DNA of 12,186 nucleotides from JAICLL01 sp035252155. Its GTDB lineage: Bacteria > Planctomycetota > Planctomycetia > Pirellulales > JAICIG01. The stretch is from positions 1-12,186 of the forward strand of contig DATFDL010000712.1 of the NCBI GenBank assembly GCA_035252155.1. The letters run 5' to 3'. Position numbers and translations under genes: made by a program. This document shows, one piece after another, positions 1 through 6,756 of this stretch; within the stretch, counting starts at the first letter, position 1; each line of letters begins with the position of its first letter. Below the pieces are notes generated by a model. That model saw only the letters and a list, made by a program, of their open reading frames with translations. It was not told where the DNA came from and ran no database searches.

Positions 1-123
1 GGGGCTGGGGGCATCGATCGGCGATCCGAAGCTTCTGGGTCGGTTCGTAAGTATTAAGTATAACGTCTCGGCTTGAGCGGACGACGTGGAACTATGTCGG
101 AAGCAGGAGTTGCGGCTACTGAT
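1..123. other. Left-edge non-coding segment
   Basis: Nothing certain is encoded here. It lies downstream of the 175-aa gene. On the minus strand a TATACT hexamer (62-57) sits upstream of an ATG at 14-12 that would open a frame leaving the window, but there is no -35 match or Shine-Dalgarno, and too few codons to judge. No terminator hairpin with a T run was found after the 175-aa gene. Confidence 0.4.
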
Positions 124-651
124 TCACGCGCTTCCGCCGTACTCGTCGCGCGCACCGGCCACGATGGAGCTGTGGCAAGCGAAGAGCTTCTCGGCAGGCA
201 ATCCGAACGGCAATGCTAGGGACCTCGCCCACTCGCAATTGCCTATGTCCTCAAGGTCATACGGCTGCCCATCGTCGTGCAGCTTAGCCTTCGACACGCC
301 AAGCTCACTAGCCAGCTCATAAAACAGTTCCTCGACCCAATCAGCGTTCTGTGAATCAGGGCGTAGCAGGCGGCAGTTGTGGCGGAACATGTCTCTGAAC
401 AGCAGCAGCGTCAACGCGGTCACGTCAACGGAAGAGACTGCGTTGAGTTGTTCATCCGAGAGGGCATGGTCCATCAACCATGGTAACCAAACGGCGATCA
501 TTCTGCTAAAGTAATACCCAATCGGCTCCCGCTGGAAGTCGGGCCACTTCTGACGATCGACCGCATCGACGAGCGCGTCGAACGCGGCCATAACCGGTGC
601 GCCTACTCGTTGCTGCCCAATTTTGCTCCTGTCCATCGTGGCCTTTTTCAT
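124..651 (-). CDS. Hypothetical protein, 175 aa, translationally coupled to sulfatase 1
   Basis: I do not recognise this family. The frame stays open upstream, but the best start is the ATG at 651, which overlaps the TGA of sulfatase 1 (stop at 650-648) as ATGA. This suggests translational coupling, and no clear Shine-Dalgarno sequence is visible. A second Met, six codons in, is an alternative. The protein starts with a short basic stretch (MKKATMDRSK) and has no signal peptide. It looks mostly helical and soluble, with an aromatic hydrophobic segment at about 43-60 (YYFSRMIAVWLPWLM), a leucine-rich helix at about 76-92, and an acidic segment at about 104-137. Base composition looks less GC-biased than in the sulfatase. 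Because it lacks export features while its partner is secreted, it is unlikely to act in the same compartment. The role is unknown. The coding call is supported mainly by the overlap architecture and a protein-like composition. Confidence 0.72.
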   Translation of the reverse strand: MKKATMDRSKIGQQRVGAPVMAAFDALVDAVDRQKWPDFQREPIGYYFSRMIAVWLPWLMDHALSDEQLNAVSSVDVTALTLLLFRDMFRHNCRLLRPDSQNADWVEELFYELASELGVSKAKLHDDGQPYDLEDIGNCEWARSLALPFGLPAEKLFACHSSIVAGARDEYGGSA

Positions 652-1991
652 TTCTGGCTGTTCAGTTGCTCGGCCGTTACCTCGCGCGGCGCGGGATGCT
701 CGGACGAAAGCGGCAGCGCGTCGCCATACAGCCGTTGCTGTCGAGCCAACAGCTTCATCAATGCCTTGACGCGCGCCGGGTCGGCGGCGGCCAGGTTGCG
801 AATCTCGTGGGGGTCGTTGCGAAGATTGAACAATTGCGTCTCGTTGATCATCGGGTAGCGGACCAATTTCCATTCGCCTTGCCGCACCGCCCGCTGCACC
901 TCGCGATAGACCAAAAACATTGTGTCTCGCCCCTGCTGCGATTGGCCGCGCACGACCGGTGCGAAGCTTTGTCCGTCAATCTCGGTGGGTGCGTCGATGT
1001 TGGCCAGCTCGCAGAGCGTCGGGAAAATGTCGTGCAGATAAACGAAGGCGTCGGACGAACCGCGCGCAATGCCCAGACCTGTAAAGATCAACGGCGCCTT
1101 CATGCTGTGCTCGTAAAGGCTCTGCTTGCCCATCAGCCCGTGGCTGCCCAGGGCCAGGCCGTGATCGGATGAGAAGACGATGATGGTGTTGTCGTATTCG
1201 CCGATTTCGTGGAGGGCGGTCAACACGCGGCCGATCTGCGCGTCGAGATGCGTAATCACGGCGTAGTAGTCGGCGATCTGGCGGCGGATTTCTTCGGCGG
1301 TGCGCGGCCAGGGGGCGAGTTGCTCGTCGCGCACGCTCAGCTCGCCGTTGTCGAATGGGTGCAAAGGCAGAAAGTTGTCGGGCAGCGGCATCGCGGCATC
1401 GCGGTAGCGCCGCCGATATTCATGATTCACCACGCGCGGATCGTGCGGGTTAGCGAAGGCCAAATACATCAAAAACGGCTTGTCGCCCGGCTGCGACTTG
1501 AGAAACTCAATCGCGGCGTCGGCGATTTCTTTGCCGGGCTGGCCCGAGCGCCGCTCGGCCTGGTCGTCGGCCAGATACTTGTTGATCTGAAATTCTTGCT
1601 GAATGCCCAGCGGCGTGTTGCTCCGCTTGCCGTGGTGATAGGTGACATAGCCGGCCTGGTTGAACGATCTCGGCAGATTCACCTCGTAGCTGGCCTTGGC
1701 CCCCGGCTCGATCTGAAACAACGATCGGCCGCTGAGCAGCATGGTGCGGCTTGGCAAGCAGACGGCGGGCGTGGTGACGCTGCCCATGCAATAGGCGTTG
1801 CGGCACACGAAGCCCGAGCGGACCAGCCCGTCGAGGTTTGGCGTCTCGATCGCATCGTTCCCCAAAGCATGGATGGTATCGGCCCGTTGGTCGTCGGCGA
1901 GCAAGAAGAGCACATTCGGCCGGTCCGCCGCGGCCGCGGTGGCGATGGCAAACAGCATCGCCAGGCTGCAAGGAAAGCGAATGAACATCAT
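648..1991 (-). CDS. Secreted type I (formylglycine) sulfatase, sulfatase 1
   Basis: Hydrolyses a sulfate ester; the substrate is unknown. The protein has 447 residues, with a signal peptide (about 1-22, ending ATAAAA before DRPNVLFLLADDQ). The sulfatase motif is CLPSR (Cys78, Pro80, Arg82); in this family Cys78 is converted to formylglycine. Probable calcium ligands are Asp33-Asp34 and Asp276-His277 in SSDHG. Other active-site candidates are Lys122 (HHGKR), His183 (NPHDPR) and Lys289 (GKQSLYEH). The SSDHG and NPHDPR signatures put it nearer iduronate-2-sulfatase or choline-sulfatase-like groups than the GALNS-like type at 7955-9406. All expected catalytic positions are present, so it should be active if matured. 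Start: two Met codons in tandem at 1991, no strong Shine-Dalgarno. The 3' end overlaps the next gene by ATGA. It could be co-transcribed with the 520-residue gene upstream or use its own promoter in the 164-base gap. Confidence 0.93.
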   Translation of the reverse strand: MMFIRFPCSLAMLFAIATAAAADRPNVLFLLADDQRADTIHALGNDAIETPNLDGLVRSGFVCRNAYCMGSVTTPAVCLPSRTMLLSGRSLFQIEPGAKASYEVNLPRSFNQAGYVTYHHGKRSNTPLGIQQEFQINKYLADDQAERRSGQPGKEIADAAIEFLKSQPGDKPFLMYLAFANPHDPRVVNHEYRRRYRDAAMPLPDNFLPLHPFDNGELSVRDEQLAPWPRTAEEIRRQIADYYAVITHLDAQIGRVLTALHEIGEYDNTIIVFSSDHGLALGSHGLMGKQSLYEHSMKAPLIFTGLGIARGSSDAFVYLHDIFPTLCELANIDAPTEIDGQSFAPVVRGQSQQGRDTMFLVYREVQRAVRQGEWKLVRYPMINETQLFNLRNDPHEIRNLAAADPARVKALMKLLARQQRLYGDALPLSSEHPAPREVTAEQLNSQK

Positions 1992-2028
1992 GTTTTTAAA
2001 CGGTGCGACATGGCTTTGGCGCGTTGCC

Positions 2029-2034
2029 AGTATA
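2029..2034 (-). promoter_or_regulatory. Possible -10 element for sulfatase 1
   Basis: TATACT on the minus strand, 37 bases upstream of the sulfatase 1 start. No convincing -35 hexamer lies 16-18 bases further upstream and there is no TG extension, so this is a weak call based on hexamer match and position only. Confidence 0.25.
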
Positions 2035-2063
2035 CCGAGGTGATGTGGAGAAATGGGGATTCG

Positions 2064-2132
2064 CCTCGAGAATCATCGAGGATGCCGTTCCCAGGCCGTC
2101 TAGGCGCGAGCCGATGCGCACGGCGCTGCGCA
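2064..2132 (-). other. Two short inverted repeats in the gap between the 520-aa gene and sulfatase 1
   Basis: The 164-base gap holds two perfect 6-bp stems with 6-base loops: CCTCGA/TCGAGG at 2064-2069 and 2076-2081, and TGCGCA/TGCGCA at 2115-2120 and 2127-2132. Neither is followed by a T run on the minus strand, so they are not standard intrinsic terminators. They might stabilise the upstream transcript end or be chance structures in GC-rich DNA. Confidence 0.25.
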
Positions 2133-2155
2133 CTTTGCCGCGTAGAGGGGGCGCC

Positions 2156-3718
2156 TTAAGGGCTCGCCCGGCGCGCCGTGTATTTCAAGTCGTCGAAATA
2201 GACTTTGACAACTTGCCCACCGATGTTCGACGTAAACAGGCCAAAACGGTCAAAGCGACCCCCTTCGGTTCGCCAGCCCGGCTTCAACGGCAGCGTGACC
2301 GACTCGTCGCCCAACGTCACCTCAATCGCCCCTCGGCCGCTGTCAGCGGTCGGGTCGTAGACGAGCGACCAGTCGTAGCTTTTGCCCGGTACAAGCACCG
2401 GGCCTTTTTCGGCGTGAGCTTTCGTGGTCTGGCCGGCGGCCAGGGCGGGCTGGAAATAATGACCGACGCGCGTCGGACCGCCGACGTGAATGCCCAGAAA
2501 ATCACCGGCCTGGTTGGGCGGCTCCTTGGTGGCACTGCTGAACCAGCCGAGATACATGTCGGAATCGGGTGCCCCAACTTTGAGCACCACTTTACCGCTG
2601 GCCTCCAAACGGTCGTCGAACGAGAGCGGGCCGACGCGGTCGGCATAGTAGCCGTATTCTCCGCTGCGCCAGAAGGTGCCGCCGATTTCGCCAGGTTTGC
2701 CGCCGGCGTAGTTCGTCTGGCTGAAACCGAAGTTGTGGGCGCCGCCCACGTCGGTCGCTTGATAGGTGACCCGATTGCGTGACGAGTCCCAGTGCGGATC
2801 GTCGGTGAAATCTTCAGCGCGACCGGCGTATTCGAGTTCATCGAGGTAGATTTTCATCGTTCCGCCCGCTTTCATCATGTTCATCAGGCCAAAGTGATCG
2901 AACACGGTGCCTTGCTGTTTGTAGCCTGCGGGAAGATCGACGGAAAACTCGGTCGTGTTCGGAAAATGGCTCAGTGCCTCCTGCCGGTGGCTCTCGGGCA
3001 GGACGGCGGGCAAGTTTTCGGCGGCCAGCTCTTCTGGCTGATCGTCAAGGCTGTGAAACGAGAACGTGAACTGTCCACGGCCGTCGGCGGCTTGCGGATC
3101 GTAGTCGAGCTTCCAGGTGTAGCGCGTGCCATCGTTGCGGATAGGCGTCGGGCGGAACTTGCCAGGAAGGAAAGGCGTGATGAAGGTGCCGCACGATTGG
3201 TTCTGGCCAGTGATGAGCCGCACCGCCAGTCTGGCGCCGCTATGTTCGCAGTCGAGGTTCAATCCCAGCGAGCTGACCGGGCGGCCACCCGCTCCCGGTT
3301 GCTCCGCCCTGAAGAACCCGAAAAAGACGCCGCCGCCGGACGTCGTTTTCGTCAGGGCGAACGTGCCCGAGGCGCTCAGCTTGTCGTCGAGCGTCTTGGG
3401 CTCGATGGCGTCGGCGTAGAAGGCCGGCTCCGACGCCCGTGTGACGTGTCCCCCCATCTCACCAGCCGCTTTACCGGCGAATTTCGTTTGACTGAAACCG
3501 AAGTCTTGCTGGATCCTAGGATACTTCTTGGGAACAATGTGGTTGTTCTGAGCGCACCAACCGGGGTCGTGGTCGAACGATTCCGATTTCATTGTGGCCT
3601 GGGACGTCTCGCTAAGCCGCACAGCTCCCGCCGAGATCGCCGGCGCAACGAGCAGCGCTACCAAACACCCTCGACATCGCGCAGACGAGTTATTCCACTG
3701 ACTTATCTTGGCTATCAT
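2156..3718 (-). CDS. Secreted protein with two tandem homologous beta-rich domains, function unknown
   Basis: The protein has 520 residues. A signal peptide covers about residues 1-30 (hydrophobic core CLVALLVAPAISA). The rest is an internal duplication: copy 1 at about 46-300, copy 2 at about 303-516. Aligned pairs include DFGFSQTKFAG (72-82) with NFGFSQTNYAG (329-339), GEMGG (86-90) with GEIGG (343-347), FYADAIEPKTLDDKLSASG (100-118) with YYADRVGPLSFDDRLEASG (357-375), YTWKLDYDP with YDWSLVYDP, FDHFGL with FDRFGL, and MKIYLDELEYAGR with VKVYFDDLKYTAR. The pattern is consistent with a laminin-G/concanavalin-like jelly-roll, which often binds glycans. That fold is inference; I know no characterised member. 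Copy 1 is longer, with an insertion around 222-262. The start is supported by AGGAG five bases before the ATG, overlapping the toxin stop region. It lies 8 bases downstream of the toxin gene, so probably shares its transcript, and upstream of sulfatase 1. Confidence 0.88.
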   Translation of the reverse strand: MIAKISQWNNSSARCRGCLVALLVAPAISAGAVRLSETSQATMKSESFDHDPGWCAQNNHIVPKKYPRIQQDFGFSQTKFAGKAAGEMGGHVTRASEPAFYADAIEPKTLDDKLSASGTFALTKTTSGGGVFFGFFRAEQPGAGGRPVSSLGLNLDCEHSGARLAVRLITGQNQSCGTFITPFLPGKFRPTPIRNDGTRYTWKLDYDPQAADGRGQFTFSFHSLDDQPEELAAENLPAVLPESHRQEALSHFPNTTEFSVDLPAGYKQQGTVFDHFGLMNMMKAGGTMKIYLDELEYAGRAEDFTDDPHWDSSRNRVTYQATDVGGAHNFGFSQTNYAGGKPGEIGGTFWRSGEYGYYADRVGPLSFDDRLEASGKVVLKVGAPDSDMYLGWFSSATKEPPNQAGDFLGIHVGGPTRVGHYFQPALAAGQTTKAHAEKGPVLVPGKSYDWSLVYDPTADSGRGAIEVTLGDESVTLPLKPGWRTEGGRFDRFGLFTSNIGGQVVKVYFDDLKYTARRASP

Positions 3719-3723
3719 CGAAT

Positions 3724-3728
3724 CTCCT
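3724..3728 (-). promoter_or_regulatory. Shine-Dalgarno of the 520-aa secreted protein
   Basis: AGGAG on the minus strand, five bases before the ATG at 3718. Its first bases overlap the TAG stop of the toxin gene (3729-3727). This fixes the start of the secreted protein and suggests it is read from the TA transcript. Confidence 0.75.
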
Positions 3729-4077
3729 ACAGAAACTCTAAGCGGTTCCGCATTTCTTCCGCAGTCACCAAGCTAATAAGCTCGATAAGTCGCCTGATTT
3801 TTTCACCACGTGAATACCGCTCCCGAGGAATCACGATGATGCCGGCATGCTCCTTTCCCTCAGAAAGTAGCTGCTTGTGCAGAAGACAGAAATCACCGAC
3901 GTTGAGCGTATAAAACGTCCGATCTTGCGAGATTGCCAGAGCAAGCTGCGCGTCGTCCTGTTCGCCGCTCGTACCGGCTTCCACCACGGTTAGACGGTCG
4001 ACGCCATGAGCACGTAACGACTCAAGAAGGGCGTGTTCCGCGGCGTCTTCGTCGATAAATAATCGAATTTGGCTCAC
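3727..4077 (-). CDS. DUF5615-type PIN-like toxin
   Basis: A 116-residue protein with the layout of DUF5615 (PIN-like, Mut7-C related) proteins, the usual partners of DUF433 antitoxins; by family analogy a probable RNase, not proven here. Visible features are the acidic N-terminal motif FIDEDA (Asp9, Glu10, Asp11), an acidic pair at Asp41-Asp42 before LALAISQDR, the TLNVGDF motif (Asp62) where the family usually has T-x-D-x-D-F, and HAGIIVI (77-83). A basic C-terminal helix follows. The start is GTG at 4077, which overlaps the antitoxin TGA as GTGA, a coupled arrangement normal for TA pairs. A hand count of 3721-3780 gives 45% GC, well below the flanking genes, in line with acquisition by transfer. 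The residue between Thr57 and the final Asp62 is Asn59 rather than the common Asp, which may affect metal binding. Confidence 0.87.
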   Translation of the reverse strand: MSQIRLFIDEDAAEHALLESLRAHGVDRLTVVEAGTSGEQDDAQLALAISQDRTFYTLNVGDFCLLHKQLLSEGKEHAGIIVIPRERYSRGEKIRRLIELISLVTAEEMRNRLEFL

Positions 4078-4358
4078 GATCGCGATGTGCCAAATTCCTG
4101 TTGCGCGCGCTCGTCCGCCGCTGCCTCGGCAGCAAGTTCCTTATCGAATTCCTCTTTATTCTTGTGGTACCAGGCCAAAACAGTGAAGATTTCACTTAAC
4201 GTCCGCTGCGGATATTGGGCAATAATCTCCGCGGCACTCAGACCTTGGCTGTGCATGGTGACGATCTGATTGACGGTCATGCGAGTCCCGTCAATGCGTA
4301 GTCGGCCGCCGCAAACGCCCGGTGTCCGAACAAGACTTGTGTCTAAGATCGTTGGCAT
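4074..4358 (-). CDS. DUF433 antitoxin
   Basis: A 94-residue protein matching the DUF433 antitoxin family. Signatures are TPGVCGGRLRIDGTRMTV (12-29) followed by a helix-turn-helix-like segment (GLSAAEIIAQYP, 39-50; TLSEIFTVLAWYHKN, 53-67). The tail from about 68 is acidic, alanine- and glutamate-rich and helical, the part expected to wrap the toxin. DUF433 proteins normally neutralise their DUF5615 partner and repress their own operon through the winged-helix part. The gene has a near-perfect Shine-Dalgarno (GGAGGTGA) and a strong extended -10 promoter, as expected for an antitoxin made in excess. Its stop overlaps the toxin GTG start by four bases. Composition is AT-rich (37% GC in 4141-4200, counted by hand), unlike the sulfatases on either side. 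Confidence 0.92.
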   Translation of the reverse strand: MPTILDTSLVRTPGVCGGRLRIDGTRMTVNQIVTMHSQGLSAAEIIAQYPQRTLSEIFTVLAWYHKNKEEFDKELAAEAAADERAQQEFGTSRS

Positions 4359-4361
4359 GAA

Positions 4362-4369
4362 TCACCTCC
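4362..4369 (-). promoter_or_regulatory. Strong Shine-Dalgarno of the antitoxin gene
   Basis: GGAGGTGA on the minus strand, with the GGAGG core six bases before the ATG at 4358. It is the strongest ribosome-binding site in the window; the toxin, in contrast, relies on coupling and a GTG start. Confidence 0.8.
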
Positions 4370-4399
4370 GCGCGGCCGACGGCTTTTGACCACGATGGC

Positions 4400-4408
4400 A
4401 TTATAGCA
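4400..4408 (-). promoter_or_regulatory. Extended -10 promoter of the TA operon
   Basis: TGC-TATAAT on the minus strand: a consensus -10 hexamer at 4405-4400 with a TGn extension at 4408-4406. It sits 41 bases before the antitoxin ATG, leaving a leader of roughly 35 bases. There is no good -35 at 16-18 bases, which extended -10 promoters tolerate. It faces away from the sulfatase 2 promoter. Confidence 0.65.
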
Positions 4409-4468
4409 TAGGGCTTGGGCACCAACATCACCCTTAGGGAACTGGCCGACACTTTCCCAGCCGCAGAA

Positions 4469-4497
4469 TTGCCGCCACCGACCTATCATGCGATAAT
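4469..4497 (+). promoter_or_regulatory. Predicted sigma-70-type promoter of sulfatase 2
   Basis: TTGCCG (4469-4474), a 17-base spacer and GATAAT (4492-4497), with a TGC extension at 4489-4491. It lies about 50 bases before the chosen ATG at 4550, consistent with a leader of about 45 bases. The sequence TGnGATAATTTG recurs upstream of the HEAT/LCCL gene at 9434-9445. Confidence 0.55.
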
Positions 4498-4549
4498 TTG
4501 TGGCGCCCAAAAGGGATCATTCCGCCTGCCCCCTCTCGCGAGGTTTGCC

Positions 4550-6535
4550 ATGCGCCCGTTGATTCGCTCGCTCGTTCTGCTGTGGCCGCTGATTATTTTG
4601 CTGCGTGGGCCTGTGGTGGGCGCCGCCGAACCAGCCGCCGACAATCGTCCAAATATCGTCTTCATCATGGCCGACGATCTCGGTTACACCGACCTGGCCT
4701 GCTTCGGCAGCAAATACTACGAAACGCCCAACATCGACCGGCTGGCGCAGCAGGGCATGAAGTTGCTCAGCCATCATCATTGCCAGAACTGCACGCCCAC
4801 CCGCGCAGCCTTGATGAGCGGCCAAGTCGGCGCACGGACGGGCGTTTACACCGTCGGTGGCATCGACCGTTTTGATTGGAGCCGGCGGCCGCTGCGGCCC
4901 GTCGACAATGTCACCCAACTGCCACTGGACCGCGCCACCATCGCCCAGCAACTCAAGCAGGCCGGCTACGCCACCGGCATGTTTGGCAAATGGCACATCG
5001 GCCAAAACGGCCCGTATCATCCGGCCCGGCGCGGCTTCGACGAAGCCATTGTCTCGATGGGCGCCCATTTCGATTTCAAAACCAATCCGAAAACCGACTA
5101 CCCCCAGGGACAATACCTGGCTGACTTTCTCACCGATCGAGCCGTCGATTTTCTTAAGCGCCACAAGGACCACCCCTTCTTTCTCTATCTGCCGCACTTC
5201 GCTGTGCACGCGCCGCTCGATGCCAAGCCCGAGCTTGTAGCGAAGTTCAAGCAAAAGCCCGGCGTGGGCGGACACAACAACCCCACCTATGCGGCCATGA
5301 TCGCCAGCGTCGATGAAAGCGTGGGCCGCGTGATGCAAACCCTCGACGAGCTGCAGCTTGCGGATCGCACGTTGCTGATCTTCACCAGCGACAACGGCGG
5401 CGTAGGCGGCTACGTGCGCGAAGGCCTCAAAAAGGCCGGCGACACCACCGACAACGCCCCGCTGCGCAGCGGCAAAGGCAGCCTCTACGAAGGCGGCACG
5501 CGCGTGCCGCTGATCGTGCGCTGGCCTGGCGTGACCAAGCCCGGCTCGACCTGCGACATACCCTCAATTCACGTCGATCTTTTCCCAACGCTGCTCGAGA
5601 TTTCCGGCGCGCCGCAACCCGATCAGCCACTCGACGGTGAAAGCCTAGCGCCGCTGTGGCGCGACGGTTCGGCGCGGCTGAAGCGAGATGCCATCTTTCA
5701 GCACTTCCCCGGCTATCTGGGCGCCGGCCGCGATCGCTGGCGCACCACGCCGGTCAGCCTGATTCAAACGGGTGACTGGAAGCTGATGGAGTTCCTCGAA
5801 GACGGTCATCTGGAGCTTTACAACCTGCGCGACGACATTGGCGAATCCAAGAATCTTGCGGCAGCCATGCCCGAGCGGGCCGAGGCCCTGCGCGTTCGTC
5901 TGGCCGCCTGGCGAACCGAAGTCAACGCCCCCATGCCGACCAAGAACATCGCGGCTGCCACAACGACACCAAAAAGACCAAGCAAGGTAAGCGTCGACGA
6001 ACCCGGTTTTTCCCAGCGTGGCGCTGCGGGCGTCAAGATGATCATGCACCGTCGCGGGGCAGGCGATCTTGGAGAATCCGGCTGGTATCACGCCACATCC
6101 ACTCGAGGCGGTTTTTCCGTCTCTCTCCCAAATGTTTTCAACGATTTCACGATGACCGCGAAGGCTGAGGACGGAGTTGATATCGAGACTTTCGTCATTG
6201 GCACACGAGATGAGCGGCTTGTTAAGTTTACAGCGGTGGCGATGCGGAGGTCGGACGGCAAGTTTAAAGTTGATCCACTCGAAAGCATCATGGAAGGTTC
6301 CACGAAGCAAGGGGAGTTAAAAGAGAAGCGACCGATTTCATTGGGGAAGACGAAGGGAATTGAACTGAGGGTCGCCAATCGTTCCTCGACGGCGGTATTT
6401 CGCATCTACAAAGCTCGTACGACAGTTTACCAGTTGATTGTTGAAGCGCCGAGTTCGCTGCCGCCCAAAGAAATCGATGATGACGCGAAACGGTTCATGG
6501 ATTCGTTCACTATCCCCGATAACGAGCAGCAATAG
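4550..6535 (+). CDS. Secreted type I sulfatase with C-terminal extra domain, sulfatase 2
   Basis: The protein has 661 residues from ATG 4550, chosen because GAGG lies six bases upstream and a signal peptide follows at once (about 1-25, core LVLLWPLIILL). The frame runs further upstream only to a TTG. Residues about 34-465 form the sulfatase domain, with CTPTR (Cys81 as formylglycine site, Pro83, Arg85). Probable metal and active-site residues are Asp42-Asp43, Lys147 and His149 (GKWH), His220 (FAVHAP), Asp281-Asn282 (SDNGG) and Lys309 (GKGSLYEGGTRVP). These fit an arylsulfatase-type enzyme on sulfated glycans or similar esters; the substrate is unknown. Residues about 478-661 lie beyond the usual sulfatase end (APMP): a domain with GGFSVSLP (520-527), alternating strands, and AKRFMDSF near the end. 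It resembles free-standing secreted or membrane-linked domains of planctomycetes with no known function. GC content drops to about 50% across this extension. Catalytic residues are intact. Confidence 0.93.
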   Translation: MRPLIRSLVLLWPLIILLRGPVVGAAEPAADNRPNIVFIMADDLGYTDLACFGSKYYETPNIDRLAQQGMKLLSHHHCQNCTPTRAALMSGQVGARTGVYTVGGIDRFDWSRRPLRPVDNVTQLPLDRATIAQQLKQAGYATGMFGKWHIGQNGPYHPARRGFDEAIVSMGAHFDFKTNPKTDYPQGQYLADFLTDRAVDFLKRHKDHPFFLYLPHFAVHAPLDAKPELVAKFKQKPGVGGHNNPTYAAMIASVDESVGRVMQTLDELQLADRTLLIFTSDNGGVGGYVREGLKKAGDTTDNAPLRSGKGSLYEGGTRVPLIVRWPGVTKPGSTCDIPSIHVDLFPTLLEISGAPQPDQPLDGESLAPLWRDGSARLKRDAIFQHFPGYLGAGRDRWRTTPVSLIQTGDWKLMEFLEDGHLELYNLRDDIGESKNLAAAMPERAEALRVRLAAWRTEVNAPMPTKNIAAATTTPKRPSKVSVDEPGFSQRGAAGVKMIMHRRGAGDLGESGWYHATSTRGGFSVSLPNVFNDFTMTAKAEDGVDIETFVIGTRDERLVKFTAVAMRRSDGKFKVDPLESIMEGSTKQGELKEKRPISLGKTKGIELRVANRSSTAVFRIYKARTTVYQLIVEAPSSLPPKEIDDDAKRFMDSFTIPDNEQQ

Positions 6536-6756
6536 GGTTTGCGGCTCCGCCCTGACCTGCGACCTCGCTGTCGCCGGCTAAACTCGCACAAAATCAATAA
6601 AACCTTGACTTCACCAGTTTGGTCCATCGCTCGGCGAATCCCGCTCCATCCGGCAAAGCCGAGGTTGCCACAGCCGTCATTCGCAATGGTGGACGAAAAT
6701 CGGCGAATGCCTTAGCTTGTCTGTGTCATCACGGTCTTGCGCATGCCCATAAAAAG

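Noticed and set aside
12..14. ATG on the minus strand at the left edge as start of another gene
   Set aside because: Only four full codons are visible and there is no Shine-Dalgarno, so there is nothing to support it.
1209..2159. Long plus-strand open frame (316 codons) opposite sulfatase 1
   Set aside because: It is antisense to a gene with all sulfatase motifs. Its translation is a biased Arg/Ala/Val/Gly mix with no family signature, as expected from a GC-rich complement.
2792..3913. Plus-strand open frame (373 codons) opposite the 520-aa gene and toxin
   Set aside because: It crosses two real minus-strand genes and has no signal peptide, motif or ribosome-binding site. The opposite strand shows a clear internal duplication and a TA family match.
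4415..4549. Upstream extension of sulfatase 2 to a TTG at 4415
   Set aside because: It would run through the predicted promoter and bury the signal peptide 45 residues inside. ATG 4550 has GAGG at proper spacing.
4517..5338. Minus-strand open frame (273 codons) opposite sulfatase 2
   Set aside because: It covers the catalytic core of the sulfatase on the other strand and has no recognisable features.
6559..6574. Possible terminator hairpin after sulfatase 2 (GCGAC, 6-base loop, GTCGC)
   Set aside because: The stem is only five pairs and no T run follows, so it cannot be called an intrinsic terminator.
6605..6633. Promoter for the histidine kinase from TTGACT at 6605-6610
   Set aside because: No -10-like hexamer occurs at 16-18 bases downstream.
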